Numbered from the stretch's first letter, positions 46,414 to 58,916 are shown. The stretch: DNA of 64,000 nucleotides from Bisporella sp. PMI_857 (GCA_021307315.1 JAJSPD010000027.1:186001-250000), one strand, 5' to 3'. Program-made: numbers and translations. The notes: generated from the sequence alone by a model not told the origin.

Positions 46414-47084
46414 ATCGCCTAGGAAGGCATGATGATTAATCCTGGACTTCGAAAACCTTCCACAGGTATGTGAGTAGGGATGGAATTGGAAAGGTGCAGA
46501 GCTTCTGGGCAGAGTAATAATATCCAAGCGAGATATTGCTGAGCATGAGAGAGAAAAATTAGCTTATTAATCAGATAACTAGATATTGAAAGTTACCCGT
46601 GGCCAGAGGCGAAATGATGTTCACGTCTGTGTTTTGCGGGTGCAGACAACTGCGGGGAAAATCAAACATGGGTGGTCACTATGCGCTACCACGGATTTTT
46701 CCAAGTACCAAAGCCGGAGGTCTAGTAACTGTCTACCAGATAAGTGCCGGGCCTAGGTTTAGGTTCTTCTGTTGAGTAATCTCATAGTTGGTATTCATAC
46801 TTTGAAATCATTTACGGACGTAAACATCGGTAGATACTCATTAGAATTCCGGCTTCAGTGCTTGGAAAACTCACTGCCGGTTCCCCAACCGACTCCATTG
46901 TGTATCCGGCTGACCGACGGGGAATTTGGGTTTGTGCGTGTCCCCGGTTCGATAATAAAACAATCGGCGTCGATTACAATTAACTGTCTCTTTGAGGAGA
47001 GTTAACACGGCTTAAGAGACCTCCTCAATCGATAGCTACTGCACTTATTGCCTGCCTACTCTTCAATTCCAAAACACAACCATC
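46414..47084. other. Intergenic, promoter side of the hydrolase
   Basis: No gene seen. The last 100 bp are the upstream region of the alpha/beta hydrolase. Confidence 0.4.
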
Positions 47085-48153
47085 ATGAGCGGAGAAAAGG
47101 TTTCCTTCCAGACGGTAGACAATGTTACATTACGTGGCTTGTTTTACATGCCTGCGAATTCTTCCTCGTCGAAACTGCCATGCGTAGTTATCTCACACGG
47201 CTTCTCAGCAGTTAAAGAGCAGGGTCTCACTGCAGTTGCGGAACACCTTTCGTCTCACCTTCCCCTTGCTTGCTTAGTTTTTGACAATCGTGGATTTGGT
47301 GAGAGTGACACGAGACAAGGAGAGCCTCGATTAGAGATCGATGCAAGAGTCCAGACGAGCGACATATCGGATGCAATTACATACTGTCAAACTCGGGCGG
47401 AAGTGGACGCAGACAGGATTGGGATCTGGGGATCTTCATTTAGTGGAGCTAATGTACTTTGGGTAGCAGCTGTCGATCGAAGAGTTAAGGCAGTCGTCTC
47501 ACAAGCTCCCCTGATGGATGGGTGGTCAGGCTTTGCCAACTTATTGCGGCCGGACGAAATCAGTGATTTTGAGGCTGACTTCCAGAAAGGTTTATTCAAT
47601 ATTATTCTATTTCACCCGCTACGAATGGCTATTTCTGACTATTCAAGATCGACTTGCTCGGGCGGCAGGCAAACCGCCGATGATGATTGCAGTCGTTGAC
47701 CCAAATCAACTGAATCGATCAGCAATGACAACAAAAGACAGCAATGCTGCAATGGGAGGCGCTGAGATGATGCATAAAACATGGAGAAACGAAGTAACAT
47801 TGAAGAGGTAAGTCACTTTCCTGCGGGTCAATACGTGTTACACTCTCCAATGTTTATGTACTAATTGGCTCGTCAGCATGGAGAATTTCAGAGCACATCC
47901 TGCTGGGGCTTATATTCAACATATATCCCCGACGCCGTTGTTGTTAACCCTTGCTAGCAATGACGTCGTAACGCCCACCGCAACGTCCTTAGAGGCATAC
48001 TCTCGTGCATTGGAGCCTAAGGAACTGCATATCTTTGAAGGTGGTCACTATGAAGCATACTTTGGAGGGCCGGGCTTTGAGAGTTGTATCAAAGTCCAGA
48101 CTGACTTTTTCCGGAGAAAGCTTTGTAATTCTACCACAACTGCCTTGCTTTAG
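47085..48153 (+). CDS. Alpha/beta hydrolase
   Basis: Three exons, 47085-47589, 47648-47807 and 47877-48153 (introns of 58 and 69 bp), giving 313 aa. An oxyanion-type SHGFSAVKEQ lies near residue 37. The nucleophile elbow GIWGSSFSG puts Ser at about 118. A late acid candidate is in LASNDVVTP and the His is in FEGGHYEAYF, so the triad looks complete. Similarity is to small cytosolic hydrolases of the S15/dienelactone-hydrolase side of the superfamily; the substrate is unknown. The first intron lies after FQKG and restores the frame into DRLARAAGKPP. It is intact. Confidence 0.9.
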
Positions 48154-49124
48154 TCCGTAGGTAGATATTATTTGACGAGCAGCCCCGTGGGAAGGGATTA
48201 AACAATGTTATCATTTTATCGCACTATCTTCAGCCAGTAGAGCGCACCATGAGGCGGGTCGGGCGTTTCATCCGGTCCGTCCACCCACTACTCGCGCGCC
48301 GAGACCCAACAGGGAGCACGCAAACTTGCACAGCAAGGTATGTCACCGCCTTCAGGAGGCGGCAGAATCCGCAAAGACACAAGAACTCGTCTGATTCTGT
48401 ATTGTAATTACTACTATATCACATAAAAGCTGTTATTGATGCGAACTGTAAAGTTGTAAAGTATTACAGCCGTTACAGTCTACAGTAGAATTATCAAGTT
48501 GAGAGGCAATTCTGAGGATTTTGCCGCGACAGCTGTCTCCTGAAGGATGTGACATAACTTACCCCTGGCGCATCCGTATATGAGGACCCAATAGGTAATA
48601 GACCCCCCGCTGGCCTAAACGTTAAATCTAAAGAATTTGCGGGTAGTCTTCGAGGGTATCTAACCAATAGTCTAGTGATTCTCAAGTCCCGGAGCTTTCT
48701 ACAGCCACCCTGGCCCGTGCAACGAGGAAGGCAAAGGATTATAACCACCAATATCTCCTTTCCGCCTTGACCCACAAAAAGTTGTTTAATATTTCTAGAT
48801 AATTCCACTCTCAAATTTAAAATTATTCAGGAGGGGGTAGGGTGGCAGTAGTTGTGCGGATTTCCACTCTTGCACTAGAGTCGGTATGCTTGGAGAAGCC
48901 AGTGCTGAGACACAAGTAGTACCTATCATTGGTCTCTTCGGCGGACTCAAATAGCAGTTTCGGATCTTGGTCACAGTGAATCCAGTTGGTATACTATCGC
49001 CCAGCCGTACTCTAGCTCTGGTCCGCAGGTTCAATTGTATTGTACCATTTCGTGGCAAAATGAAGCATGTGAAATGGTGTAAGAATGGATTCATCAGGAT
49101 GAGATTACATCAGGTTTAAACTAG
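48154..49124. other. Intergenic, no gene seen
   Basis: No coding family, repeat or RNA was recognised in about 970 bp. Confidence 0.45.
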
Positions 49125-50283
49125 CTTGAACCCGCACTCTGTCCAATCAACTGGACCTTTTTCTTCAAGTCTTCGACGCCTTTCAAGATGTTCTTTCGCT
49201 GCCTAGTATACTCAGCTTTTCTCATCCAGTCCTCCGGAAATTTGATTCGATTAGGCAGTATACGGTCTAGTAGCTGCATATCTCTCACCCGGCAGCCCCT
49301 CCCCCCGTATATCTACCAAGCCGAGAAATTCTGACGCCATGTCATACTTGAATCGTCCTTGATGGCGTTTGGTCCAGTAACAAAGCACGTTAGCGCATTC
49401 GGATAAGGCTCGGCGAGAGGCAAGTACTCCTCCAAAGGTAGATACTTGTGCGCTCCCTTCTTTCCAGTCATCTTAGTGAAGACCGCCGTCATACCTACGA
49501 AATTAATTTCCTCTGTCGCGACTCTGAGATCCAATCTTGCAGACTCCGAAAGATTGTCGAACAGCCAGAGACTGTAATGTCCGACGCCCTCTGGAGCGAT
49601 AAGTGGTATTTTGCCAGGCTCTGAGCCACATGAATCCACCCATCAGCGACCGCTCAAGTTCGGTTTATGATACCAGATGAGGTACAGAGATATGCTTGCT
49701 GGGTTAGCCCAAACGAATGGCTTATCAGGCTGCCGTTTAGGCAAAAACATGGCATCTATAAGCATCTTCATGTAGTGGCGAGTGGTGATTATAGAGATGT
49801 TCAATCCTGCCTGTCTTTGAGCTATAATATACTCTGCAGCTCTACCAATTGCGCCATTGTGACCCCAATGATAACGCTCATTCTGGTTTGCATTCTTCAG
49901 TTCAAAATATGTAGAGGCATAGACGTAATGCTGCGATTTCTTATGCCCGACAACTGTAAAGCAGCTCATTCTTCTCCCTAAGGGCCATCTTTATTGATTT
50001 ACGCTCCATAAACACTTTGGAACGCTGTGTGTAGATTTATCTGGCTACCCTGTGTATTTTTGACCAGAGTAACATTTGGAAATTTTGCGATTTGTTGTGT
50101 ATGGGACGAGTTGACATCGCGAGTCAGGACTTTAACAGCGAAGCATTTGCTTGATGAGAGAGCTGTATAAGAAAATTAGTCCTGTAAGTCGAATTAAAGT
50201 GAAGAGTAGCTGATTTAAATCGCACTTTTAACGATTCGTAGTCCTTGGGCACCTGTGTCGCCAATAACCAGAATCTCCTTCAT
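49125..50283 (-). pseudogene. NmrA-like NAD(P)-binding protein, decayed
   Basis: Recognisable along its whole length on the minus strand. An ATG at 50283 opens KEILVIGDTGAQGLRIVK, the NmrA dinucleotide motif. After a stop or intron come KVLTRDVNS, a phrase AFQSVYGA with TAA where Trp is expected, YVYASTYFEL, TRHYMKMLIDAMFLP, EGVGHYSLWLFDN and MTAVFTKMTGKKGAH. The tail NFSAW is followed by TAG (TGG to TAG), and DMQLLDRILPNRIK continues to a stop at 49125. Several frame changes add to this. NmrA-like proteins are redox-sensing regulators of the SDR fold. This copy cannot be functional. Confidence 0.78.
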
Positions 50284-51265
50284 CTCTTCTTTTGTTCCGT
50301 TGGTTCACTTCGACCAGGCGAAATTGCTTGAGCACATAACTGCGTCCTCGCTTATTTACCCCGCTTTTTTCTCCAAACCTTAAAACGCCTTCTAGCAGTG
50401 ATTAGTAGACTCGCCCGAACTGGTTCTGCGCATGCATAACAATCGGGATGGTTACAAATAAGCTGGCGGCTGGGAAAGAGATAGCTCGTCCCTCGGGAGC
50501 ATCATGGCACTTTGTAAGTCCGAAACCTCCACAGAGCACTTTAAGCCACAATGATTACTGGAGTTTGGAAACCTGATTCGACAATTTTCCCTGCAACTGA
50601 AGGAAGTCTCTAAAGTCTTGGCAAGACATAACACCCCGAGGACTAAAGTAGGGTCGACCCTGTAGGTAGCGCTAGTTCGAGCGGGTTAGGTAGGGTGTTA
50701 GGTATGTTATAGAGCAAATCAGGGGGATAGTATCAGTTGTCAGTCAAACCACAAATTTACCTAGCCAGCCTAGGTTAGCAAGCTTTGTGGCTTGCAGGTT
50801 GGTGTCCGGAGTTTGATTGTACGGTATGAGTATGCGAGGGCTACTTCTAATCAGTAGCTCAGAAAACAAAGCTCGGGGCTTTCTAGTCTCAATGACTATT
50901 AGCTAAAAGAGGTTTCCCGAAGGATCGGACAAGACGGGATACGCATTGTCCGGCACCAGGCGTATGGGTAATCATGGACTCGCAATAAAGCTCAAGGTAA
51001 ACTCTAAATGTGACACTAGAGAAGTCGGAACCCGCATTTGTCCGGGGGAAGTACCGCGTAGGGCTAGCAAAATCTGGTTAGTGTAGCATAGGTGTGTGCC
51101 GGCAAGTATGTGTAGGTCTGTTTATATTGTCCAAAACGATTCACGCGGACCACCACCAGCGGCCCTACATAGCGAACTGCATTCGAGTATAATAGGATCG
51201 CGTCTCTGCCATCGCGGGTGGAATTTTCGGCTCTGGAAATCAATTTCTCCTTAGCGAACTCGACT
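50284..51265. other. Intergenic, no gene seen
   Basis: About 1 kb between the divergent NmrA relic and the SDR gene. No supported feature. Confidence 0.45.
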
Positions 51266-52295
51266 ATGTCTTCATCACTCAAACGCTCAATTCTTATTAC
51301 TGGGTTTGTGACATCCACGATACCGTCTTCTTATTGGGGCCGCCCAAAGCTGATTATTTGATACTGTAGTTGCTCGGCCGGTTCGGCCGGTCATGCTCTC
51401 GCCCTTGAATTTGCGAGCCAAGGCATGCGCGTCTTTGCAACTGCTCGGTCAACCAAGTCGCTTCCCCAGCTAGAGGCAAAAGGTATCGAGGTACTTCCGC
51501 TGGAAGTGACGAGTGCAGAAAGCATTGCTGCATTGAAGGCCGAGATCATGAAACGGTCTGGAGGAAAACTGAACATGCTGTTCAACAACGCTGGCATGAG
51601 TACGTTATTCCGTCAGCTCTGACTTCAGCTCTTGGCATTCTAAGGAATTGGCAGTGTACGAAGCCCCTGCGATTGAAGCAAATCCTGCGAGCATTCGCAA
51701 AATGTTCGACGCTAACGTTTTCGGGGTGTTCGACATGGTGACGGCCTTCGTCCCTCTTCTTCTAGCCTCTGTGTCGGATTCTCAAGCTCCGCCTACCATA
51801 GTCAACACATCTTCGGTCCTTAGCCGTCTGCCGTACCCCTTCGCTGCCGGCTACAATGCATCTAAAGCGGCTGTAACTTCCTATTCTGATACTCTCCGGA
51901 TCGAGCTGGCTCCTCTTGGGATCAAGGTTGTGACATTATTTATGGGGGAAGTCTCAACTGGCTTAATGTTGCCTGACAATATCTCTTTTGGCCACGACAG
52001 TCTCTATATTGATGCTGAAAAAGGTGCTCAAGAGAGAAGTCGACACCGTGTACAGAATAGTATGAAACCAGAGGAATTTGCACGCCAAGTTGTTAATGAA
52101 GTCATTTCAAAGCCCGCAGCAGGCAAGGGTGAATTCCTGTGGAAGGGCACAAACGCTTCATTAGTTTGGTTTCTTAATGCTGTAGGATGGAGGAAGGTTT
52201 TTGACGGCACAGTGATGTCGGCGGTAGGGCTCGACAAGAAGGAGACCAAGAAAGCAATTTTCGATAAAGGTCAGCATAGCACAAAGCGAGATTGA
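51266..52295 (+). CDS. Short-chain dehydrogenase, AYR1-like
   Basis: Three exons: 51266-51303, 51370-51599 and 51655-52295 (introns of 66 and 55 bp), giving 302 aa. The tiny first exon encodes MSSSLKRSILITG and completes the cofactor loop TGCSAGSAGH (residues 12-21; the usual GGIG is GSAG here). NNAG follows at 85-88, the catalytic Ser is in NTSSV (about 142), and Tyr156 and Lys160 are in YNASK. The overall pattern matches NADPH-dependent 1-acyl-dihydroxyacetone-phosphate reductase-like SDRs of lipid droplets and ER, but many relatives act on other substrates. No damage is seen. Confidence 0.88.
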
Positions 52296-52724
52296 AACAT
52301 TTGTCTAGCTGGAAGGCATTCATGAAGTTGTACTAATCAAGTATATTTTACATTCAGTGTGTTGTTCAATGGCACCCGCAACATGGTTCTGTAATTTTCT
52401 AGAGCTCTTGACTTTCAGTAGTGGGATGGTTTATTATTTTCACAATGATCTCGTGTTGTGTCTAAATAAACTATGATATTGGAGAGGAGAATTCAGGCAC
52501 TGACTTGTTAAGTTTCAGTTCTTCTTTCAGATTTGGTCAATATCCTTTTGATAAGTCTGGAACTGATATGCCAAAAAGCTTATTCAGGATGAAGTTAGAA
52601 CTTTTGAAGGCTCTATAATTTAAAAGAGCAGTTTCCTCGTGTTTTTGTGGCTTGTATCATTGGCACTGTAATTTAGTATACATACCTCTACTTGTATTGC
52701 ATTCTAGATATCATGACGAGCGGC
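52296..52724. other. Spacer, no gene seen
   Basis: AT-rich 3' flank of the SDR gene. No supported feature. Confidence 0.4.
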
Positions 52725-53100
52725 TCCAGAGCTCGTGAATCGAGGTTAGTGCCTGCCCCGTCTGCTTCATCTGTTCTGACCATTGGACTTTTCCTCTTCG
52801 ATTGAACAGCGAGGGATTCTGTCCACTGGATCGTTCCTACACTTGGCGTTACCGTGTATGGACTCAGCCATTTCATCAGCCGGCCTTTTCACCATCATGC
52901 GGTACTTGTGTGTCTAATGTGCCCATTCCGTGCCTTCTATTTGCAGCATCGCTCTTCACTGGCAACGGCTTCTTGGGAAGCGCATTTACTAGCAGTGGTG
53001 TCATATTCGATAGACCTCTTTTTACCAATTTAGACGTTGGTAAGGGTTCTAGTTTGCTTGGTGGGTTGAGCGTCATTGGTATCATCGGCAGGTTGCACCT
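52725..53100 (+). pseudogene. MFS transporter relic (C-terminal part)
   Basis: Across two frames this encodes ARESRLVPAPSASS, a helix TIGLFLFD followed by TGA where Trp is expected, then DSVHWIVPTLGVTVYGLSHF. After a frameshift comes AASLFTGNGFLGSAFTSSG, then FDRPLFTNLDVGKGSSLLGGLSV. These are the last helices and loops of a DHA1-type fungal drug or metabolite antiporter. The N-terminal half is absent from the window. One transition stop and at least one frameshift are visible. Confidence 0.75.
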
Positions 53101-53702
53101 TAGATCTATGGAGCGAGGTTGGGAGCCAAATCGAGGTTCGCTGCGTCATAACCGTGATTTCTGGATGACTTTGGAGGTCTACGGGATCAGAGAAGCTCGT
53201 TTGGCCTCGGTACCCATAATACAGGCAACTACCTGTCAGGAATTAATATTTGAAACGTAACTGTGTTCCTTTTTTCCTCTTTTTTTCTCTCTCGTGTCTA
53301 GACAACTAGATGATTTAACTTAACCTAATTTGCAAATCCTCAAAAGACTCCTCACTTCTTCTTCTTCTTCTTCTTCTTCACTAGGCCAACATTAAGGTAG
53401 CGAAAGAAGTGGCAACATTATAGTTTGGCATTTCTTTCTAAGTCCAGCGTTGGGACAGACTCCGTCCGGTATATTATCAATATCTTGTCGTTGTTTTCAG
53501 GCAACATTATCAAACACATATTCAATCTGCCTCTAAATAAATGGTGAGATAAGACGATTAGGATAGGAAACGATCAGTATCAGATGATAGGGGGGGTTCA
53601 TTGCAAGATTCGCGACCTTATCTAGCTAGAATCTCACAGTCCGCGTCATCCCTCACAAGCATTGCCCTTCCCAATGTCCTAACCAGGTGGCCGGCTTGTA
53701 CT
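53101..53702. other. Spacer with a CTT microsatellite
   Basis: No gene. 53355-53379 is a (CTT)8 run. An open stretch at 53101-53260 continues the frame of the MFS relic but matches nothing known. Confidence 0.5.
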
Positions 53703-54898
53703 TTAGCCCTGCTTGGCGGCGGCACGGATCCGATCAAACAACTCGTGAATTTTCACCGCATCTTCGAAATCCGCAATATTCTCCCTCTCCTCCTTTCCCT
53801 TAAGAAAAGCCTCATACACTCGACCTACACCCCTGGCAGCATCTTCCAAGCCCTCAAGCGCGGGATTTTCTTTCACATCCTGCCAATTCAAAGTTTGTAC
53901 TTCGCCCTTGCCTTCCCTCAATTTAAGCACAGCTTTCGAAGTACCCATTTGCCACTGGCCTTCTGGCGTCGTGACTTCGATCTCGCCTTTTGTGCCGGTA
54001 ATGAGCCAGCGAATGCCGGTATTATCGATTGTGGTGGCAGGGGCGGTGTAGTAGCTTAAAGAGGCAAGAGCGCCTGAGGAGAGAGTCCCTTGGACGAGGA
54101 TGTGGTCCGGGGAAGTTCTTACAACGTTCTCTTTCACAACTTTGCCTTCTGCAGTAATAATAGTGGTGTTTGGGTAAGCGGTCTTGAGCGTCGATGACAA
54201 CTGGGCAAAATCGCCGAGGACGTGGACGAAGCTGTCGAGGACTAAAGATCTTCCATTAGCAAATATTGGATTATAATAGGGAAATAGAGTAACGGACAGT
54301 GTCCGAAAGTTATCATGAGTGAGTTTCCTCCGCTGTTGATATCGAGGTAATACTCGGCTCCGTCCAACCAGATTCCTATTGGCGCCCCCGTCAGTGCACC
54401 CACGACGCTGGATGACAATACTTTCCCAAGCTTTCCACTCGCAACCAAATTTTTCACTTTAACGACTAAAGGGTTTGCTCTTGCTTGAACACCAACAATA
54501 GTTTTCACGCTTTTGGATATAGCAAGCTTAGTGAGCTCGACGCTTTCAGCGGTAGTAACGCCAAGAGGCCATTCGACGTAAACATCTTTCCCAGCAAGGA
54601 GCGCGGGTTTGGTGAGAATGTAATGTTTGCCTACTTGGACAGTAACAACAATAAGGTCGACATTTGGATCTGCGGCGAGAGCTTCCGGGCTACCATAAGC
54701 AGCGACCGAGGAACCTAGTTTGTGGTGATCAATGGAAGCTTGAGCTGATTGCGCTGTGGAGTTGGAGACTGCGACGACTTGGTATTTGGGAGATGCGAGA
54801 AGGTATGGAAGGTGGGCAGTTGCTGCCCATGTGCCAGGGGCCATAGGCACGGAGCCTCGACCGAGGCCGATTATGCCGACGCGGATTGGGAATGACAT
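53703..54898 (-). CDS. GAL80-like Gfo/Idh/MocA oxidoreductase
   Basis: Two exons, 54898-54298 and 54241-53703, with a 56-bp intron (GTCCGT...TTTAG), giving 379 aa. The N-terminal Rossmann motif is VGIIGLGRGS. Family phrases follow: TAHLPYLLASPKYQVVAVSNS, the EWPLGV segment that replaces the EKP of classical members, and ARANPLVVKVKNLV. The C-terminal domain has LDGAEYYLDINSGGN, MITFGH, and LITGTKGEIEV. It is close to the fungal GAL80-like group, which includes the galactose regulator and NAD(P)-dependent sugar oxidoreductases; which role applies is unknown. A decayed duplicate lies at 59240-60133, and the upstream region is duplicated too. This copy is intact. Confidence 0.88.
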
Positions 54899-56863
54899 AT
54901 TACAGGAGTGCCAGGTGGACTTGCGGTTAAGGAATAGGATTAGTGTTTAGCAAGTAGCTTTGGGAAAAGCTATTGGAGGGGACAATGTATAGTGAGTAGG
55001 GATTGAGGCAGTGAAGTAACTGATGAATGGGTTGCTACTCCTTGAATCGCAACTGTGTACTTATAATCTTACTCCCCTTTTCATTACCAAGAAACGGCTT
55101 GACTCTTCCTCCCTTCACTGGATTATTAAGAGGGGACGGGCTTGCTACCCCGTTCTTTTTTCCGGTCGAGGCACGGAGTTTCATTGGGACGTTGCCACAA
55201 TGCTAAGCTGGCCCTAACACCAACTACCGGTTACACAATGGTTCGAGGCAGCGGCAGCTCTCGCACACGAAGTATGCTAATCAGCTAATGGGCCGAAAAG
55301 GTTCCAGCCGATCGTCCTTCACTCGCTTGCAAGTCTTGGTGTAGTGGCTATAGCTGTGTGGGCTTAGGTATATCCCACCGTCCAGTTCTGCCAGTCAGAG
55401 TTTGTGTGAGAAAAATGGAGGCGGTGAGACCCACTCTACCTCGCCGTGGAAAGCCTGGCGGTCCAGATACGCGGGAAGCAATGCTTACTAATAGTATACG
55501 CTGTAGCTAAGAATTTCTCCGACTTCGCGGATCACTAATCAACTGCTCCACTGTTGTTGGGGAAAAACCGTCAGGTCTGCTTCTGATTTCTAATTGGATA
55601 TTACTTGGCTTGGAAAACCAGGGCCACCACGTTGAATTTACTATGTACTAGCAAATGCCCCGCGAGAGCACAAAGGCCAGAACCAACACATTTCCTCTCT
55701 TCATCCAAATTAAAGTAGCCCACGACTATGCATCCTTGTACTGTACCCGTAGCATGTCTAATTTAATTGCTGAAAATGGGAGATTAAACCCCTACAGTTC
55801 AGTACAGTAGAGGGGCCAAGCTCACGGGCTACTGCCCTTCACCCGCAAGATTCTTCTTTTAACCCATCTTCGACAAATTAAGATTTTCTATGCCAGGACA
55901 CTGTCTTTCAAGCTAGATTTATGATCTCTTGATGCTCCCTCTTACATTAGTTGTAAGCTGTCCTTTCAACACTTGAAGAACTTCATATCTGTTACGCTGC
56001 CACCAGTGTTGAGATTGTGACCCCGCTGTATTAGCCTGCGAGGTCCCTGTAGTGATAGGGCAATTTATACTGGCCCGGACCCCCTTCACTAGGATCTTCC
56101 TGAATATCGGTGGGTACATGGGGATACGGTGTCACTACCTGCATCAACACTGCTATCTATAGAGTCCGGTTTTATGATCTCATAAATCGATCCTGCTTTG
56201 TCAATTTTCCTGCTTTTGACAGGATCGTCCAGCCATACCAGAAGAAGACTTGCATGCCCCGACTCACCGAGTCAGGGCCTCCAATGGCTGGTCTCTTTAC
56301 CTTGTCTCGCCTGCAAAATGGTCCTTGGAATACAAACAAGTGACACCACCCTACAAAGCTATTACCAAGCATCCAAAATGCCACTTTTACTACTCTAAAA
56401 CACGTCTAAATAATGCTATTGCGTGAGTAGCCGATAGAGACGAAATCAGGCATGTTTGGATGTGTTTTGGTCATTATGCAGATCGTGTTTTAGTGGTGTT
56501 TTGGTATGATGGCATTTTTCGATATCCCAATTCTAAGCGAAGATATTGGCATTCATAGGATCGGCGATAATACCTACGGAGTGCAGAGTGGGGCGATTTG
56601 TTGCGGTCCAAAATTTACAACAAGGTCCTAGAGTTCCCGTGTCCTCGCTCCCGTCACTAATCGTGCTGGCTAGTGGCGGCGTGATTCGGCCGTTGCATTG
56701 TAGTGAGTTTCATATATATTACAATATTCCAGTCGCGACAGGCGTGTGCATCTGCATTTCACATCTGCAATTTGTATTGATACTCCTGGCATTCAAAGAT
56801 TGTGCATTTTATTTTACGAAAACATCAGTAGTGTTTGGTTCCTGTTTGAAAGCTTCGATAACC
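54899..56863. repeat. Divergent promoter region, part of a segmental duplication (copy A)
   Basis: Separates the divergent GAL80-like and enoyl-reductase genes. Large parts are repeated at 60134-60965. Matching phrases include ACAGGAGTGCCAGGTGGA near 54903 (ACAGGAATGCCAGATGGA near 60135), GCACGGAGTTTCA near 55171, CTTCTGATTTCTAATTGG near 55578 and GTACTAGCAAATGCCC near 55645, then the last 200 bp before 56864. About 55,785-56,640 has no counterpart in the other copy, so one copy gained or lost about 0.85 kb. No gene was recognised inside. Confidence 0.75.
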
Positions 56864-58031
56864 ATGAAAGAAGCAATCAACTTCGCTGGCCCAAAGGTCA
56901 AGATTGTTGAAAGCCCAATCCCTGAGCCCAAAAACCACCAAGTCCTGATAAAAGTGGTTGTTTCTGGCTCTAACCCAAAAGATTGGAAAGTTCCAGACAT
57001 TGCAGCAACCTATGATGGCCCTGATAATACTGTTCTGGGGAAATCGAAGCAAGGGATCAACCAAGGAGACGACATCGCTGGAATAGTCGAAAAGGTTGGC
57101 GCGGGAGTAGTTGAGTTCAAAGTAAGTAAGCGAGCATTTTGCCAGTTTTACGTGTAATAACACTAGCTAGGCGGGGGACCGTGTTGCGGCGTTCCATGAA
57201 ATGTCAAGTCCAGGAGGTTCATATGCGGAGTACGCACTTGCATGGAGTTGGACAACTTTCCATCTACCTGAAAAAACTTCTTTTGAAGGTTTTTATTCCC
57301 AGCTAGCAAAGTTGCCAAAATCTCAGTTATTAACATGTTTTGCAGAAGCGGCTACGATACCTCTGGCGGCCCTAACAGCGGTTGAAGCTTTATACCGTCA
57401 CCTGCAACTACCACCGCCTTGGACCCCAGCAGTCGCCCCTTTGCCTTTCGTGATATACGGTGCTAGTACGGCTGTCGGAGCCTTTGCCGTCAAATTAGCA
57501 AGAGCCAGCAACATCCATCCAATTATTGCCATTGCAGGCAAAGGAACTCCCTACGTGGAGACTCTCGTAGACCGCAGCAAAGGAGACATAGTCATAGACT
57601 ACCGTAATGGCCCTGACGAGGCCATCAAGGAAATCCGGAAAGGCCTTGAAGGAATCCAGGCCGAAGTGAGACACGGGCTTGACCCTGGGATTGGCCCGCA
57701 AAGTGCGAGGATTCTCAAGGAAATCGTGGTTCCGGGAGGAGCTATCAACCTTGTCCTTCCTAGCGACTTTGACGTGTCACCCGCAGTCAAAACTGTCACA
57801 TCCGTGGGTGCCGCTCACAATCAGGATAACTGGGGCGATTCGCGCGACTTGGCTTTTGTTTTCTGTCGCTATTTCAGTCGTGGTTTACAGATGGGAACTT
57901 TCTCGGGACACCCACATGAAGTAAGGCCTGGTGGACTTGAAGCCGTGGAGCAGGCTTTGAAAGATTTGAAAAATGGCCGGGCAAGCGCTGTTAAGTATGT
58001 TTTCCGGATCTCAGATACGCCCGGTATTTAG
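56864..58031 (+). CDS. MDR-family enoyl reductase / quinone oxidoreductase-like protein
   Basis: Three exons, 56864-57121, 57171-57288 and 57346-58031, giving 353 aa. The second intron (57 bp) happens to be open in frame, so a longer unspliced reading exists; removing it joins TSFE to EAATIPLAALTA, as in relatives. The N-terminal GroES-like domain (VVVSGSNPKDWKV, GDDIAGIVEKVG, GDRVAAFHE) lacks the catalytic zinc ligands. The nucleotide fold carries YGASTAVGAFAVKLA. This fits the zinc-less fungal trans-enoyl reductase and quinone-reductase-like group, some of which serve polyketide synthases in trans. No synthase is in view, so a free-standing role is as likely. No damage is seen. Confidence 0.88.
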
Positions 58032-58916
58032 AAATATCAGGCCAGGTCGTGGCCGACCGAGGTCCCAGCCTCTTGCTTCGCCCACTCCGCACGGCGTATA
58101 TAGAGAAATCCCTGACATACCCTATCCTATTCTGCAATCGAGTCACTCTCAAATATTCAACAGGTCAAGCCAGGTTCATTAAATGCATTGTTGACGGCTT
58201 TCTGATCCGTATATTCTTCTGCTGTCTTAGGTTTCTTTTATCGCTCTAATTGCTAGGAGGGGATTTAAAGCTCTCTCATCTCGCCTGTATGCTTCCGCGC
58301 TTTGAACCCAGGTCGGATTATTCGCATCGGTCGCTGGTTGTGACGTGCCGTATAGTGATCATCTACGCTTGAACGTTTGACCGACTTGGGCAACTTTGAT
58401 CTTGAAAGGCCAAGACCCATTCTTAACGCTGTCCTTGACTGAAATCCGGGATAGTGAAAACGTGAAGTAATACGTGCTCTCTGAAGATTGTGAAGCAAAT
58501 CGTCTACTTGGTCCAAGATATTCATTCAATTGACAGAAGAATATTTTATACATTTCAGAAAAAGAATTTATAGAATGAAGCGATGTCATAACATATTGAG
58601 TCACATCAGTGAAGAATGACTAATAATTATCATGGATAGCCTAGTCAACATGATTCAGGCTAGCATAATTCGCCGACGCTGATCAATATCTTTTCTCACC
58701 TGTGTCACTGGAGTGGCGCAGGAGCTGTAGTCTAGGACATTGACGATAGTTGTATATCCTGAGTAAATTAATATACGTCAGACGTAAGTCAATCTTTGTC
58801 TCTAATTTCGCCTTCTATTTGCATACCTAAATATCCCGTCTGCCGCGGCTCAGGAGGTGGAAATGCTCTAAGTCGCGTGACCGGTGCGTCTGCCAGCCTC
58901 CCAGTTCCGGTCATCT
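58032..58916. other. Spacer, no gene seen
   Basis: 3' flank of the MDR gene, then about 800 bp without a recognisable family. Confidence 0.4.

Noticed and set aside
51064..51318. Minus-strand ORF over the first SDR exon
   Set aside because: It begins with GTG and overlaps the well-supported exon 51266-51303 on the other strand.
57201..58031. Unspliced single-exon reading of the enoyl-reductase C-terminal part
   Set aside because: The 57-bp insert 57289-57345 has GT...TTTTGCAG ends and breaks a conserved junction; relatives lack these 19 residues.
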